From NCBI GenBank assembly GCA_009778255.1, contig WRKD01000221.1, forward strand, positions 1-25,404: a stretch of DNA of 25,404 nucleotides. The letters are read 5' to 3'. Made by a program: the position numbers and the translations under genes. This stretch comes from Bacillota bacterium. Its GTDB lineage: Bacteria > Bacillota > Dehalobacteriia > UBA4068. Positions 1 to 7,944 of this stretch are shown in pieces. The notes below the pieces were generated by a model. That model saw nothing but the letters and a program-made list of their open reading frames with translations, ran no database searches and was not told where the DNA came from. Position 1 is the stretch's first letter; each line of letters begins with the position of its first letter.

Positions 1-85
1 GATTGCGGCGCGAAGGCCGCAATGACGAGAAAATGATAGTTGCGCTAATTTGGCAGAGTTGTAAAGCTAGTTTTTAGAGGCGCCC
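1..85. repeat. 85-bp terminal repeat, left copy
   Basis: Bases 1-85 are the exact reverse complement of 25320-25404; identity stops at base 86. The outer part folds into a hairpin: ATTGCGGC (2-9), loop GCGAAG, GCCGCAAT (16-23), followed by GACG. A palindrome ending in GCAATGACG resembles the dispersed REP-like repeats seen in many bacterial genomes (recalled, not searched). It could be a dispersed repeat where an assembly stopped, or a true inverted repeat bounding the segment. Confidence 0.9.
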
Positions 86-128
86 TATAGATATTTGCCA
101 CGCTCAATTTATTCCCGACAAAACGAGC

Positions 129-875
129 ATGGTTGGGAAGGGTATTACAATATTTGGAGATTGTGTGTCCTATGCAAAGAACAAAGTTGCAATGACAGAG
201 GTTTTGACTGCTGGCGATATTTTGAAAATAAACTGCGCTATAAAAACTGTAAGTGCAGAACCATTACTAGCTGATGAGGGTTTAGCCGATAGTGAGCAGC
301 TTGTCGAATCCATATGGTCTATACTCTATGATTTATATAATCCACAACGACAATATCCTTTGCTCTTGGAATCGGCGATTGTCTGTTACCGTTTGCTCAC
401 ATTACCCAAAACAGATTCATTTACTACACAAACACTGACAATATTGCTATCTACTGTATATCAAAACGAGTTTGCTTTTAATGGCCTGTTACGGCAGTGG
501 ATATTGTCGATCGACCCAAAAGTTCATATTGCATCAATAGATAGCATAGATGCACTAATCCAGATATTAGGGGTGTTTCAGAGCATGTGGGCGTATAAAA
601 CCCAACTTCTACGAATTCTAAAACATCGTAAGGCAGAAATAATCCATCTTATCAATGAAAACTTCCCTTCTTCAAAAGGCACAGAACAGATTCTAACAAA
701 ATTGCTTTGTATTAGAAGGCGTGACCTGTCAGATAGGCTTCAATTATCCCCAAAGACCGTTACTAAAATCCTCAAGCAGCTTGAGCAATTGAATTACCTA
801 CATTCTGTAAAAAACTGGCGCGAAACGCTATATTTTAATAATTTTATGATTGATACACTAAAGGAGCAACTGTAG
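129..875 (+). CDS. Hypothetical protein with C-terminal winged-helix domain
   Basis: I do not recognise this 248-residue protein as a family. Residues 1-160 are mostly helical with no visible catalytic motif. Residues about 165-248 look like a winged helix: a basic helix, then RRDLSDRLQLSPKTVTKIL as a helix-turn-helix, then a short wing ending near NWRETLYFNN. This tail resembles the winged helix at the end of many Fic-type proteins, but no Fic motif is present. The gene ends 11 bp before the serine recombinase on the same strand, so the two are probably co-transcribed and it may regulate or assist recombination (inference). No good ribosome binding site is seen before the ATG at 129, so the start is uncertain; an ATG at 192 is an alternative. 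Confidence 0.6.
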   Translation: MVGKGITIFGDCVSYAKNKVAMTEVLTAGDILKINCAIKTVSAEPLLADEGLADSEQLVESIWSILYDLYNPQRQYPLLLESAIVCYRLLTLPKTDSFTTQTLTILLSTVYQNEFAFNGLLRQWILSIDPKVHIASIDSIDALIQILGVFQSMWAYKTQLLRILKHRKAEIIHLINENFPSSKGTEQILTKLLCIRRRDLSDRLQLSPKTVTKILKQLEQLNYLHSVKNWRETLYFNNFMIDTLKEQL

Positions 876-886
876 AGGTATCGGTA

Positions 887-2350
887 ATGGCACGTAAGAG
901 TAGAAAACATCTGCAAAATATCCCAGAAGAACAAAAGTCTTCAATCACAGAAATAAAATATATTGCTGGCATTTATACCAGGACATCCTCCCAAGAACAA
1001 AATGAAGATTCCATTGAGAACCAAAAGAGTATCACAGAAAGGTATATACAAGAAAACTCTGACATCGAACTTCGTAAAGTCTACGTTGACTACGGTATAT
1101 CTTCCTTTAGCCGTTTCCGTCCAGGGTTCGATGAAATGCTTCTTGATATAGAATTAAAGTTCATAAACTGCATCCTAGTAAAGGATATTTCTCGCTTTTC
1201 CAGAGACTATTTAGAAGCAGGGGATTATCTGCAACGAAAGTTTCCCTTATGGGGTGTGCGATTTATTTCGGTTACTGATAATTTTGATAGTCTGCGCAGC
1301 GACGCGACACAGTTGAAAATTGCCCTTTGGTCGTTGCTGTCTTACCAGTATTCAATTGACCTATCGAAAAAGATACAAGAAGTGATTTCCCATAAACAAG
1401 CGACCGGCACATATATCCCTGCTAAATTGCCATATGGTTATAAAAAGGTTTATTCTAAACAAGGCACCGAGTGGGCATTGGATGAACAAACTGCCCCGAT
1501 AGTACAACAGCTTTTCTTGGACGTCTTGTCTGGTCTTTCGGCATTTGCTGTCGCCAGCAACCTGAATAAGCAAAAGGTACCAGCGCCATCCTCCGAGTTC
1601 TGGTCAAGCGGCAGCATAATAAGGGTATTGAAAAATATGACTTATATCGGAACACTTGTGACCAGGAAGACACAGAATAATATCATCGCCGGGCGCAGGA
1701 CAATACATTTACCCCCGGAAGACTGGATAAGGCATATTGGTCATCATGACCCGATAATTGACGAGAAAACATACTACGCTGTACAACAAGTATTATCTCA
1801 GCGGCACTCGTTTACCTCCCGTCAGAGCCAACCGGAAGATTTTTTTTGCGGAAAACTCTATTGTGGAATATGTGGGCGGAAGATGCGCTTGAAACGCTCG
1901 GGCAATGGAAGTATCTACTATATATGTCCACGGCGTGACGAAGCAGGTGCATCCTGCGCGAACAAGGCAAGAAGTGAGGTGAAGTTGAAGAGACAGGTAT
2001 TTCTTGTTCTCGCTAAGAGAATTGACGAACTGCGAATCTGCTATCAAGATACTATCGCATATGAGAAAAGCCCATATTATTTGAGGAAAACAGGCGAACA
2101 AGCTATGACTATTCAGGCATATGAGCAGGAACTTGAGCGCCAATTCCAAGTTTTCAAGCGATTATATGAAGAAAGTATCATCAAGCATACAATCCGATCG
2201 GCAGATATTCAAGGACTGCTGCGACATCTATTGCGAGTACGAACTACATTGCAGGAGCGCCATGCAAGTATTGTAAAGACGAGAGATGAGTATTGGGACA
2301 AAGAAATCTTCAAGCGCAAGAAAATTTCAGCTATGCCAGATATTTTATGA
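887..2350 (+). CDS. Large serine site-specific recombinase
   Basis: This 487-residue protein is a serine recombinase of the kind that moves integrative elements in Bacillota. It has a resolvase domain at about residues 25-165 with the YTRTS motif (Y30, R32, nucleophile S34) and the arginine motif KDISRFSRDYL (R103, R106). A recombinase domain follows at about 175-280 (starting near LPYGYKK). A zinc ribbon lies at about 310-360 (CGKLYCGICG, then a second pair in YYIC and SC), then a coiled coil at about 380-460. A ribosome binding site (AGAGGT) lies before the ATG. It presumably acts on att sites of the accessory region at the left of the window. The protein ends rather early; a recombinase-like tail continues in the +1 frame directly after its stop. 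Confidence 0.9.
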   Translation: MARKSRKHLQNIPEEQKSSITEIKYIAGIYTRTSSQEQNEDSIENQKSITERYIQENSDIELRKVYVDYGISSFSRFRPGFDEMLLDIELKFINCILVKDISRFSRDYLEAGDYLQRKFPLWGVRFISVTDNFDSLRSDATQLKIALWSLLSYQYSIDLSKKIQEVISHKQATGTYIPAKLPYGYKKVYSKQGTEWALDEQTAPIVQQLFLDVLSGLSAFAVASNLNKQKVPAPSSEFWSSGSIIRVLKNMTYIGTLVTRKTQNNIIAGRRTIHLPPEDWIRHIGHHDPIIDEKTYYAVQQVLSQRHSFTSRQSQPEDFFCGKLYCGICGRKMRLKRSGNGSIYYICPRRDEAGASCANKARSEVKLKRQVFLVLAKRIDELRICYQDTIAYEKSPYYLRKTGEQAMTIQAYEQELERQFQVFKRLYEESIIKHTIRSADIQGLLRHLLRVRTTLQERHASIVKTRDEYWDKEIFKRKKISAMPDIL

Positions 2351-2351
2351 G

Positions 2352-2441
2352 TGCAGTGAGTTGACACCGAAAATGCTTGGTGAGATGGTTGATAAGGTGT
2401 TTATTGATTTGGATAGTGTGCGAGTTGTTGAGAAAAGTTGA
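2352..2441 (+). pseudogene. Out-of-frame recombinase C-terminal tail remnant
   Basis: Directly after the recombinase stop, the +1 frame stays open for 29 codons and contains ELTPKMLGEMVDKVFID, then stops at 2439-2441. That string resembles the C-terminal ELTPEML..LVDKI segment common in large serine recombinases (recalled pattern). Either the recombinase lost its last residues by a frameshift near 2330-2350, or this is the scar of a second recombinase. No start codon or ribosome binding site serves it alone. Confidence 0.5.
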
Positions 2442-2556
2442 ATGTTATCAATTGGAATGCTTAAGAAAAACTCAAGCAGAAATTCAAAAAGTCACGAATC
2501 TAAAAATTCAAAGAAAATTTAGATAATTCAGAAACACAAAACGGAAAAGGCAACCG

Positions 2557-2585
2557 TTGACATACTGCATTCATTATGATATACT
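2557..2585 (+). promoter_or_regulatory. Sigma-A promoter of the XRE gene
   Basis: TTGACA (2557-2562), a 17-bp spacer and TATACT (2580-2585) form a near-consensus promoter facing the gene at 2633. The preceding bases 2442-2556 are A/T-rich with no other feature that I can see. Confidence 0.85.
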
Positions 2586-2594
2586 GACTATATG

Positions 2595-2606
2595 CTGACC
2601 GGTCAG
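2595..2606. promoter_or_regulatory. Palindromic operator candidate
   Basis: CTGACCGGTCAG is a perfect 12-bp palindrome about 10 bp after the -10 box, so it covers the likely transcription start. It sits 26 bp before the start codon of the XRE-type protein, which makes it a likely autoregulatory site for that protein (inference). Confidence 0.55.
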
Positions 2607-2632
2607 TAATTGATATAAAGGAGGATATTATA

Positions 2633-3421
2633 ATGACGACAATAAAGGGTAGCCTGGAGCTTGCAAAATCCATAAAGAACAGGCGAAAAGAGCTCAATCT
2701 TACTATAGTGGAAGCTGCATCAAAAGCAGGGGTTGGTACTAAAACATGGAGCCGCTACGAATCTGGAGAGTCCATAAGAAGCGACAAGATTAGGGGTGTC
2801 TGCAAAGTTCTTAATTGGTCTGGCCTCCCAGAAAAAGAAGATATGGGTATAAAAATTGATTTTGGCACATACAAAAATAACGAATGCTGGTCACCATATC
2901 TCATGAAAACTTTCGGAAAGTATGTTGCCGCATCGTTTGTAATTGGAATCGAAATACTTATTGACGAGATAGACGAAGATATGGAGGCTCTCTCCTCGAT
3001 GCCACAGGGTTCGCATATCGGAGAAATAGAAGCATCTATGCTGGAACCACTGTTGCCAACACAGTTTCTCATGAAATATGATTATGACTTCCTTTATGCT
3101 CTTCGCAATACTGTACTAAAATTCAGAATGCGAGCTCCTCATGCAGACCCCATGGTTGCCCATAGCGTAATTGAAGAATTGGTCTTGTATCTTATAGTGG
3201 AGGAGTCACGATTCCTTATGGAAAATATGGAACACGAAATCAACGGAGAAAATGATACGTATGAATACGCTAACTGGGATGGGTGGATATTCGATATCTT
3301 TGATGATATGGATATCGTTACTTTTCTATATTCCGATTGGCTTCTTGTACAAGATGAAACATATCATTTTAGTCATTGGTTCGAAGAACAATTCTATTGT
3401 GCTTGTAGTAGCGATGCCTAA
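2633..3421 (+). CDS. XRE-type HTH regulator with unknown acidic C-terminal domain
   Basis: The protein has 262 residues. Residues about 8-65 form an XRE/lambda-Cro type helix-turn-helix (ELAKSIKNRRKELNLT, then AASKAGVGTKTWSRYESG). Residues 70-262 are acidic, rich in aromatic residues and helical, and match no domain I recognise. The start is firm: AAAGGAGG lies 8 bp before the ATG, behind a consensus promoter and a palindromic operator candidate. The gene is followed 89 bp later by a DUF1016 nuclease gene across a large hairpin. It could be the regulator of that nuclease, or a self-controlled gene of the mobile element. Function is unknown; DNA binding is inferred from the HTH. Confidence 0.7.
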   Translation: MTTIKGSLELAKSIKNRRKELNLTIVEAASKAGVGTKTWSRYESGESIRSDKIRGVCKVLNWSGLPEKEDMGIKIDFGTYKNNECWSPYLMKTFGKYVAASFVIGIEILIDEIDEDMEALSSMPQGSHIGEIEASMLEPLLPTQFLMKYDYDFLYALRNTVLKFRMRAPHADPMVAHSVIEELVLYLIVEESRFLMENMEHEINGENDTYEYANWDGWIFDIFDDMDIVTFLYSDWLLVQDETYHFSHWFEEQFYCACSSDA

Positions 3422-3432
3422 ATCAAATATGG

Positions 3433-3494
3433 ATTACGAATACCTGCATTCGCAAACTAAGATTAAACGAATTGCGAATGCGTGTGTTCGTAAT
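3433..3494. repeat. Large imperfect inverted repeat before the nuclease gene
   Basis: Arms 3433-3455 and 3472-3494 match at 20 of 23 positions around a 16-nt loop; the most solid parts are ATTACGAA/TTCGTAAT and GCATTCGCAA/TTGCGAATGC. The right arm ends 2 nt before the GAAAGG ribosome binding site of the nuclease gene. There is no T-run behind it, so it is not a standard terminator. It may be an operator or an RNA hairpin that controls translation of the nuclease. Confidence 0.7.
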
Positions 3495-3510
3495 TGAAAG
3501 GATAACCAAA

Positions 3511-4530
3511 ATGAACGAATTAGCGTACACAAATTCGAGTTTTATAACAGATATGCGAAATATTATTATTGAAGCGCGAAACAATGCCATCCGCAGCATT
3601 GAATACACACGGATGATGATGTATTGGCGGCTTGGGGAGCGCATTTTCGTTGAGGAACAGCGAGGTCAAAACCGTGCAGAATATGGCACATATTTGACCA
3701 AAGGCATAGCAGTGCATCTTGAAGCAGAGTTCGGAAGTGGATTCTCTATTCGCCAGTTAGAATTGTGTAGACAGTTTTACCGTACATATCCGAATGCCAA
3801 CGATGTGCGCCCACAGTTGAACTGGACGCAATATAAGTTATTGTTTCGCATCGGAGACGATTATAAACGCGAGTACTATGAGCTTGAAGCAGCAAATCAC
3901 GCTTGGACGGGACGTGAGTTAGAGCGACAGATTAATGCCTTGCTCTATGAACGCCTACTGATGAGCAATGACAAAGAAGCTGTACTTGCCATCGCCCGCC
4001 GTGAGCGTATACCTGAAAAACCGACAGAGATTATCAAAGACCCCATGTACTTAGAGTTCCTCGGCTTAAAGCGGGAGGCAGCCTATTATGAAAAGGACAT
4101 TGAATCCGCGCTGATAACGCATTTGCAGGAGTTTCTGCTCGAACTTGGCAACGGCTTTATGTTTATGGCTCGCCAGAAGAGGATTTTACTGGAAGATGAT
4201 GAGTTTTTTGTAGATCTGACTTTTTATAACCGACTGTTGCGCTGTTTCGTAATAATTGAAATAAAAACCCATAAAATGACTCATAACGACTTAGGGCAGT
4301 TACAGATGTATGTCAACTATTTCGACAGGTACGAGAAGCTCCCCGATGAAAACCCGACTGTCGGCATATTACTCTGTACAGCGAAGAATGACTTGATCGC
4401 AAAAATCACATTACCGGAGGACAGTACAAACATTCTAACAAGCAAATATGAGCTTTACCTACCATCCGAAAACGACTTACTTGAAGAAATCAAGGAAGTT
4501 ATCAGTCTCGCAGACGATAATGAAGAGTAA
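3511..4530 (+). CDS. DUF1016/YhcG-type PDDEXK nuclease domain protein
   Basis: The 339-residue protein has the two-part layout of the DUF1016 (YhcG) family. The N-terminal domain (about 15-165) contains IIEARNNAIRSIEYTRMMMYWRLGERI and the conserved LNWTQYKLLFRI segment. The C-terminal PDDEXK-type domain (about 180-335) contains FMARQKRILLEDDEFFVDLTFYNR and then FVIIEIKTHK, giving the D...ExK catalytic pattern (D in FVDLTFY, E and K in IEIK). The ATG at 3511 is preferred to the upstream TTG at 3472 because GAAAGG lies just before it and the TTG lies inside the hairpin arm. Family members occur near restriction-modification and other defence genes, but no methylase or specificity subunit is present here. 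Its biochemical role is not established. Confidence 0.85.
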   Translation: MNELAYTNSSFITDMRNIIIEARNNAIRSIEYTRMMMYWRLGERIFVEEQRGQNRAEYGTYLTKGIAVHLEAEFGSGFSIRQLELCRQFYRTYPNANDVRPQLNWTQYKLLFRIGDDYKREYYELEAANHAWTGRELERQINALLYERLLMSNDKEAVLAIARRERIPEKPTEIIKDPMYLEFLGLKREAAYYEKDIESALITHLQEFLLELGNGFMFMARQKRILLEDDEFFVDLTFYNRLLRCFVIIEIKTHKMTHNDLGQLQMYVNYFDRYEKLPDENPTVGILLCTAKNDLIAKITLPEDSTNILTSKYELYLPSENDLLEEIKEVISLADDNEE

Positions 4531-4602
4531 TAGCAGCTTTTATTGAATAAAAAGCACACGACTCAAGAATTAGTTGATATTAACAATGGTTGATGCATTA
4601 AT

Positions 4603-4654
4603 GCCAAAGCCCGAGCTATAAATATTTTTAGCGCGGGCTTGACATACTGGTGGT
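4603..4654. repeat. Direct repeat left of the Fic-Gabija cassette (tRNA-terminator-like, att candidate)
   Basis: This resembles 9731-9787. Both contain AAGCCCGAGCTA, an A/T-rich loop, a returning arm ending GGGCTT, and TTGACATA[C/T]TGGTGGT. At the right-hand site the final TGGT is the CCA end of tRNA-Ala on the minus strand; here no tRNA body follows. The hairpin (4607-4640) is therefore probably a displaced tRNA terminator left by insertion of the Fic-Gabija cassette, or an older att scar. Confidence 0.65.
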
Positions 4655-4728
4655 ATCAGGTGGAGTAAACGCAAAACTCTATATTTCACTAAAATCAGCA
4701 AACGATGAAATATGCGCGCAATTTTGCA

Positions 4729-4757
4729 TTGACTATTTCAATAATTTATGATACGAT
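4729..4757 (+). promoter_or_regulatory. Promoter of the Fic-Gabija operon
   Basis: TTGACT (4729-4734), a 17-bp spacer and TACGAT (4752-4757) precede the Fic gene, with GAGG at 4780-4783 as its ribosome binding site. An inverted repeat TATTTCA/TGAAATA (4682-4712) just upstream could be a regulator site. The rest of 4655-4728 shows nothing else. Confidence 0.6.
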
Positions 4758-4788
4758 AAAATAGAAGTTTTTTTATGCGAGGTATGCT

Positions 4789-5934
4789 ATGTATCAATAT
4801 ACAGGTGAATATGAACAGCATTTGAGAGATGATTGGAAACCTATACGCCCATTAGAGCCTTTTAGCTTTTATACTTTCACCCCACGACCCTTGATGGATG
4901 AAAAATTCTTCGATATGGATGACGAACTATTTACATTACTCACTATGACCCATAAGCAATTAGGGGTGTTGGAAGGCATGATAAAACATATTCCTGACAT
5001 CAAAATTATTAGTGAGTTGATGATTCTAATAGAATGCCACTTTTCCAGACTGATTGATTATGATGACGGTTATTTTATAGAGTTGCTAAAAGCGATCAAT
5101 ACAGGCAAAAGAGAAGCTAAAAACATTCTCAATATTGTATCGGCATATAAATATTCATTTGAAAAAAATGTTGGCGAAATTGATTTTTCTCAGCTTTGTA
5201 CCATTGCTATATATGGGCATGATTCGGATAAAAAAATAAGAGAACGAGATAAATTTTCTTTTTTGGGGCAAATGAGAACAAATTTGAAAGAATACAACCC
5301 TACCGCCCCCGACAAAATACGTTCCGGTCTCGCGGATATTTCCACTTTTCTATCTGACAATGAAAAAACGGATGTTTTGGTGAAGGCAGCTCTGGCTCAT
5401 TATCAATTTGAAATGATACACCCATATGATTGCTATAATGGCGTTATTGGCCGGATCATGTTTCCAATGATTTTGCATTCATATGGGATTAGAGCCGCTC
5501 CCTATATTAGGCTATCCGAATATCTATACTATAGAAAAAATGATTACTTTGCAATATTGGGAAGCACCCAATATAGCGGTGGATACATTGCATTGATTAA
5601 GTTCTTTGTCCGAGGAATTTATGAATCCGCTATGGAAGCAATAAATAAAATTGATCAGCTTCATCAGATAATTATTGAAGACGAGCACAAGATTGTTGAG
5701 CTTGGCTCATCCGCAAAAAAGTTGATGGCGGTATATAATTACTTTAAGGTGCATTCTTTGTCTCAAATAAGGATAATTTCCAATGTTTTGGAAATTTCGT
5801 TCAACACGGCAGCAAAATCAGTCAATATGCTTTGCGAGTTAGGCATCCTACAATTAGAAAATAATCAATCGAGGCATCGCGTCTATGTATACGATAAGAT
5901 ACTAAGAATATTAGCAAACTATAAAACTGATTAG
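4789..5934 (+). CDS. Fic-family protein with degenerate active-site motif
   Basis: The 381-residue protein has the layout of the COG3177 Fic family: an N-terminal helical region, a Fic domain at about 130-280 and a winged helix at about 305-381. Fic enzymes usually transfer AMP from ATP to target proteins through HPFx[D/E]GNGRxxR. The matching segment here (211-222) is HPYDCYNGVIGR: the catalytic His, the Asn-Gly and the last Gly-Arg remain, but the acidic residue is Cys, the following Gly is Tyr and the first Arg is Val. The N-terminal inhibitory motif (S/T)xxxE(G/N) also seems altered (SRLIDY, 86-91). It may have lost or changed its activity, or act as a sensor or regulator. It starts the operon and ends 12 bp before gajA. 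Confidence 0.8.
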   Translation: MYQYTGEYEQHLRDDWKPIRPLEPFSFYTFTPRPLMDEKFFDMDDELFTLLTMTHKQLGVLEGMIKHIPDIKIISELMILIECHFSRLIDYDDGYFIELLKAINTGKREAKNILNIVSAYKYSFEKNVGEIDFSQLCTIAIYGHDSDKKIRERDKFSFLGQMRTNLKEYNPTAPDKIRSGLADISTFLSDNEKTDVLVKAALAHYQFEMIHPYDCYNGVIGRIMFPMILHSYGIRAAPYIRLSEYLYYRKNDYFAILGSTQYSGGYIALIKFFVRGIYESAMEAINKIDQLHQIIIEDEHKIVELGSSAKKLMAVYNYFKVHSLSQIRIISNVLEISFNTAAKSVNMLCELGILQLENNQSRHRVYVYDKILRILANYKTD

Positions 5935-5946
5935 AGAGGTATCTGT

Positions 5947-7944
5947 ATGTTTCTGAAAAGGATAATATTAAAGAATTTCCGGGCTTTTGATGAGACTGGC
6001 ATTGACCTTGTTTTCAACAAAGGTGTCAATGCTATTATCGGCGAAAATAACAGCGGAAAATCAGCACTCATTGACGCAATTCGGATTGCCTTTTCAACAA
6101 TCACATACAATAAAGACATTTATTTTTCTAAGGCAGATTTTCATGTCAACCATTGCGGACATAGGGCAGATACAGCTCAAATCGATGTTTATCTTGATGA
6201 TGTCCCCAACAATCTTATAGAAATATGGAATCCAGAAGAACCTTTAACTGGCGAGTTTCATTTACTATTTTACACTGTCATAACCCCATCGGGTTCTGAA
6301 AAAGTGAAATATAGAGCTTGGGGCGGAAAAACTGAAGGAAATCCGCTCTCAAGCGAAACATTTGACGCAATGAATGTAGCGTTTTTGGGTGCATTGAGGG
6401 ATGCAGAAAGTGAAATGCGTCCTTCTCGCACAAGTAAACTGGCCCGATTACTAAACACCATTACTACCGATGAAGAAACGAAAACAGTACTAGTCAGCGA
6501 ACTTTTGAAAGCGAATAAAGCAATCCTTGAAATGGAACCTATCAAAAAAACCAAAGATGTCATAAACGTAAATTTATCTGATATTGAGCAGGAACTGCTC
6601 CATCAGCAAATTGATATCGGTCTTGTCGATCCTAAATTTGATTCTATTGCGGCCGCTCTCAGACCATGGATTGTACTAAGATGGCATTTTATTAGTACAG
6701 ATTTTCCTCATTATGATTTATTGATGGAAATGTGTCGAAGTCACAATTTATCGAAAATCTATCAAGACGCAGAAGCTGGTATTTATTTTGATATAAACAA
6801 ATTCTTGCAAACTGGTATTGAAATTGATCCAGACTTAAAGGCATCTCTTCTTGCTTTAATGAACCATTCGTTTGAGCTTTATCAGAACGGCTTGGGTTAT
6901 AACAATCTCCTTTTCATGTCGGCTGTATTAGGGGACATGTCCTTAGAAAAAGTAGGCGTAAGTCTAAACTTGTTTGCAATAGAAGAACCGGAAGCTCACT
7001 TACATCCTCAGTTGCAAGAGTTAATACACAACTTTTTTGAACGAAAATATAATGACTTATCCTCAATCCAAGTCATTTATACATCGCATTCACCAACACT
7101 TGTTTCAAGGATAGGAATCAATGCAATCAATCTTTTGCATGAGGATTCTCATACGGTACACTGTTATCCATTAACAAATGCCCACCTTGAGCCGGATGAG
7201 CAAGATTATTTGGAAAAGTACCTTGACGTGACGAAATCACAAATGTTTTTTGCTAAAGGCGTAGTTTTCGTTGAAGGTATCAGTGAAGCCATATTACTAC
7301 CTGAGATGGCTAGGTCAATAAACCGGTCTTTTGATAAATACGCTGTTGAAATGGTTAATGTAGACGGAACGTCTTTTAAGCCATTTGCAAAGCTGCTCAC
7401 ATTACCCGCTGATATAAAATGCTTTGCTAAAACATCCATCATTACTGATGATGATAGATGCACCGATAAATCTCACCACGAAACATATATCCCAAAAGAC
7501 TTAGATTTTGACGATGACTTAACAGACCTTCATGAAAAGTTAAAAAGAGGTCTACCATCTGCACGGTTCAATAACATCCAATCCCTTTGTTCCAACATCA
7601 ACATTGAGTTATGTGGTGCGAAAAAAACCTTGGAATATGAATTAGCACTACACGCAAACAATATACCTCACATTTTAGAGGCTATTGCAAACGAGTTCCC
7701 TGAAGTGGGTTTATCTTTAAAAACGCTCGTTGAAAATGAAAGCACAATAGAGAATAAAGCGATACGGATATGGTTATTCATTCGTGCCCGGAGTACAAGC
7801 AAAGGACAGGTTGCTCAAGCACTAAGCAGAGTGATCAAGGAACAGAATGAAGATAAAAGCAAGGGCATAGAAGTAATAAATCCTTTTTGTGTTCCTACAT
7901 ACATAGCCAAAGCAATTTATGCCGTTACAGAAGCGGAGGAATAG
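5947..7944 (+). CDS. gajA: Gabija GajA: OLD-family ATPase-TOPRIM endonuclease
   Basis: This 665-residue protein is an OLD-family nuclease and, with the UvrD-like helicase that follows, matches the two-gene Gabija anti-phage system. Residues 1-400 are an ABC/SMC-like ATPase: Walker A GENNSGKS (32-39), signature-like NGLGYNN (314-320), Walker B FAIEEPEAHLHP (343-354) and the switch histidine in TSHSP (379-383). The TOPRIM nuclease domain follows, with VFVEGISEA (E443) and the acidic cluster TDDDR (500-504). In studied Gabija systems, GajA is a DNA endonuclease whose activity is held back by nucleotides, and it forms a large complex with GajB. It has an AGAGGT ribosome binding site and follows the Fic gene by 12 bp. 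It is somewhat longer than the archetype of about 580 residues. Confidence 0.88.
   Translation: MFLKRIILKNFRAFDETGIDLVFNKGVNAIIGENNSGKSALIDAIRIAFSTITYNKDIYFSKADFHVNHCGHRADTAQIDVYLDDVPNNLIEIWNPEEPLTGEFHLLFYTVITPSGSEKVKYRAWGGKTEGNPLSSETFDAMNVAFLGALRDAESEMRPSRTSKLARLLNTITTDEETKTVLVSELLKANKAILEMEPIKKTKDVINVNLSDIEQELLHQQIDIGLVDPKFDSIAAALRPWIVLRWHFISTDFPHYDLLMEMCRSHNLSKIYQDAEAGIYFDINKFLQTGIEIDPDLKASLLALMNHSFELYQNGLGYNNLLFMSAVLGDMSLEKVGVSLNLFAIEEPEAHLHPQLQELIHNFFERKYNDLSSIQVIYTSHSPTLVSRIGINAINLLHEDSHTVHCYPLTNAHLEPDEQDYLEKYLDVTKSQMFFAKGVVFVEGISEAILLPEMARSINRSFDKYAVEMVNVDGTSFKPFAKLLTLPADIKCFAKTSIITDDDRCTDKSHHETYIPKDLDFDDDLTDLHEKLKRGLPSARFNNIQSLCSNINIELCGAKKTLEYELALHANNIPHILEAIANEFPEVGLSLKTLVENESTIENKAIRIWLFIRARSTSKGQVAQALSRVIKEQNEDKSKGIEVINPFCVPTYIAKAIYAVTEAEE

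Noticed and set aside
1793..2149. 118-residue minus-strand frame inside the recombinase gene
   Set aside because: It is antisense to the conserved zinc-ribbon region of the recombinase and has no start signal or motif.
3472..3510. Longer start (TTG at 3472) for the DUF1016 nuclease
   Set aside because: It lies in the arm of a hairpin without a ribosome binding site, whereas ATG at 3511 has GAAAGG upstream and fits the family start.
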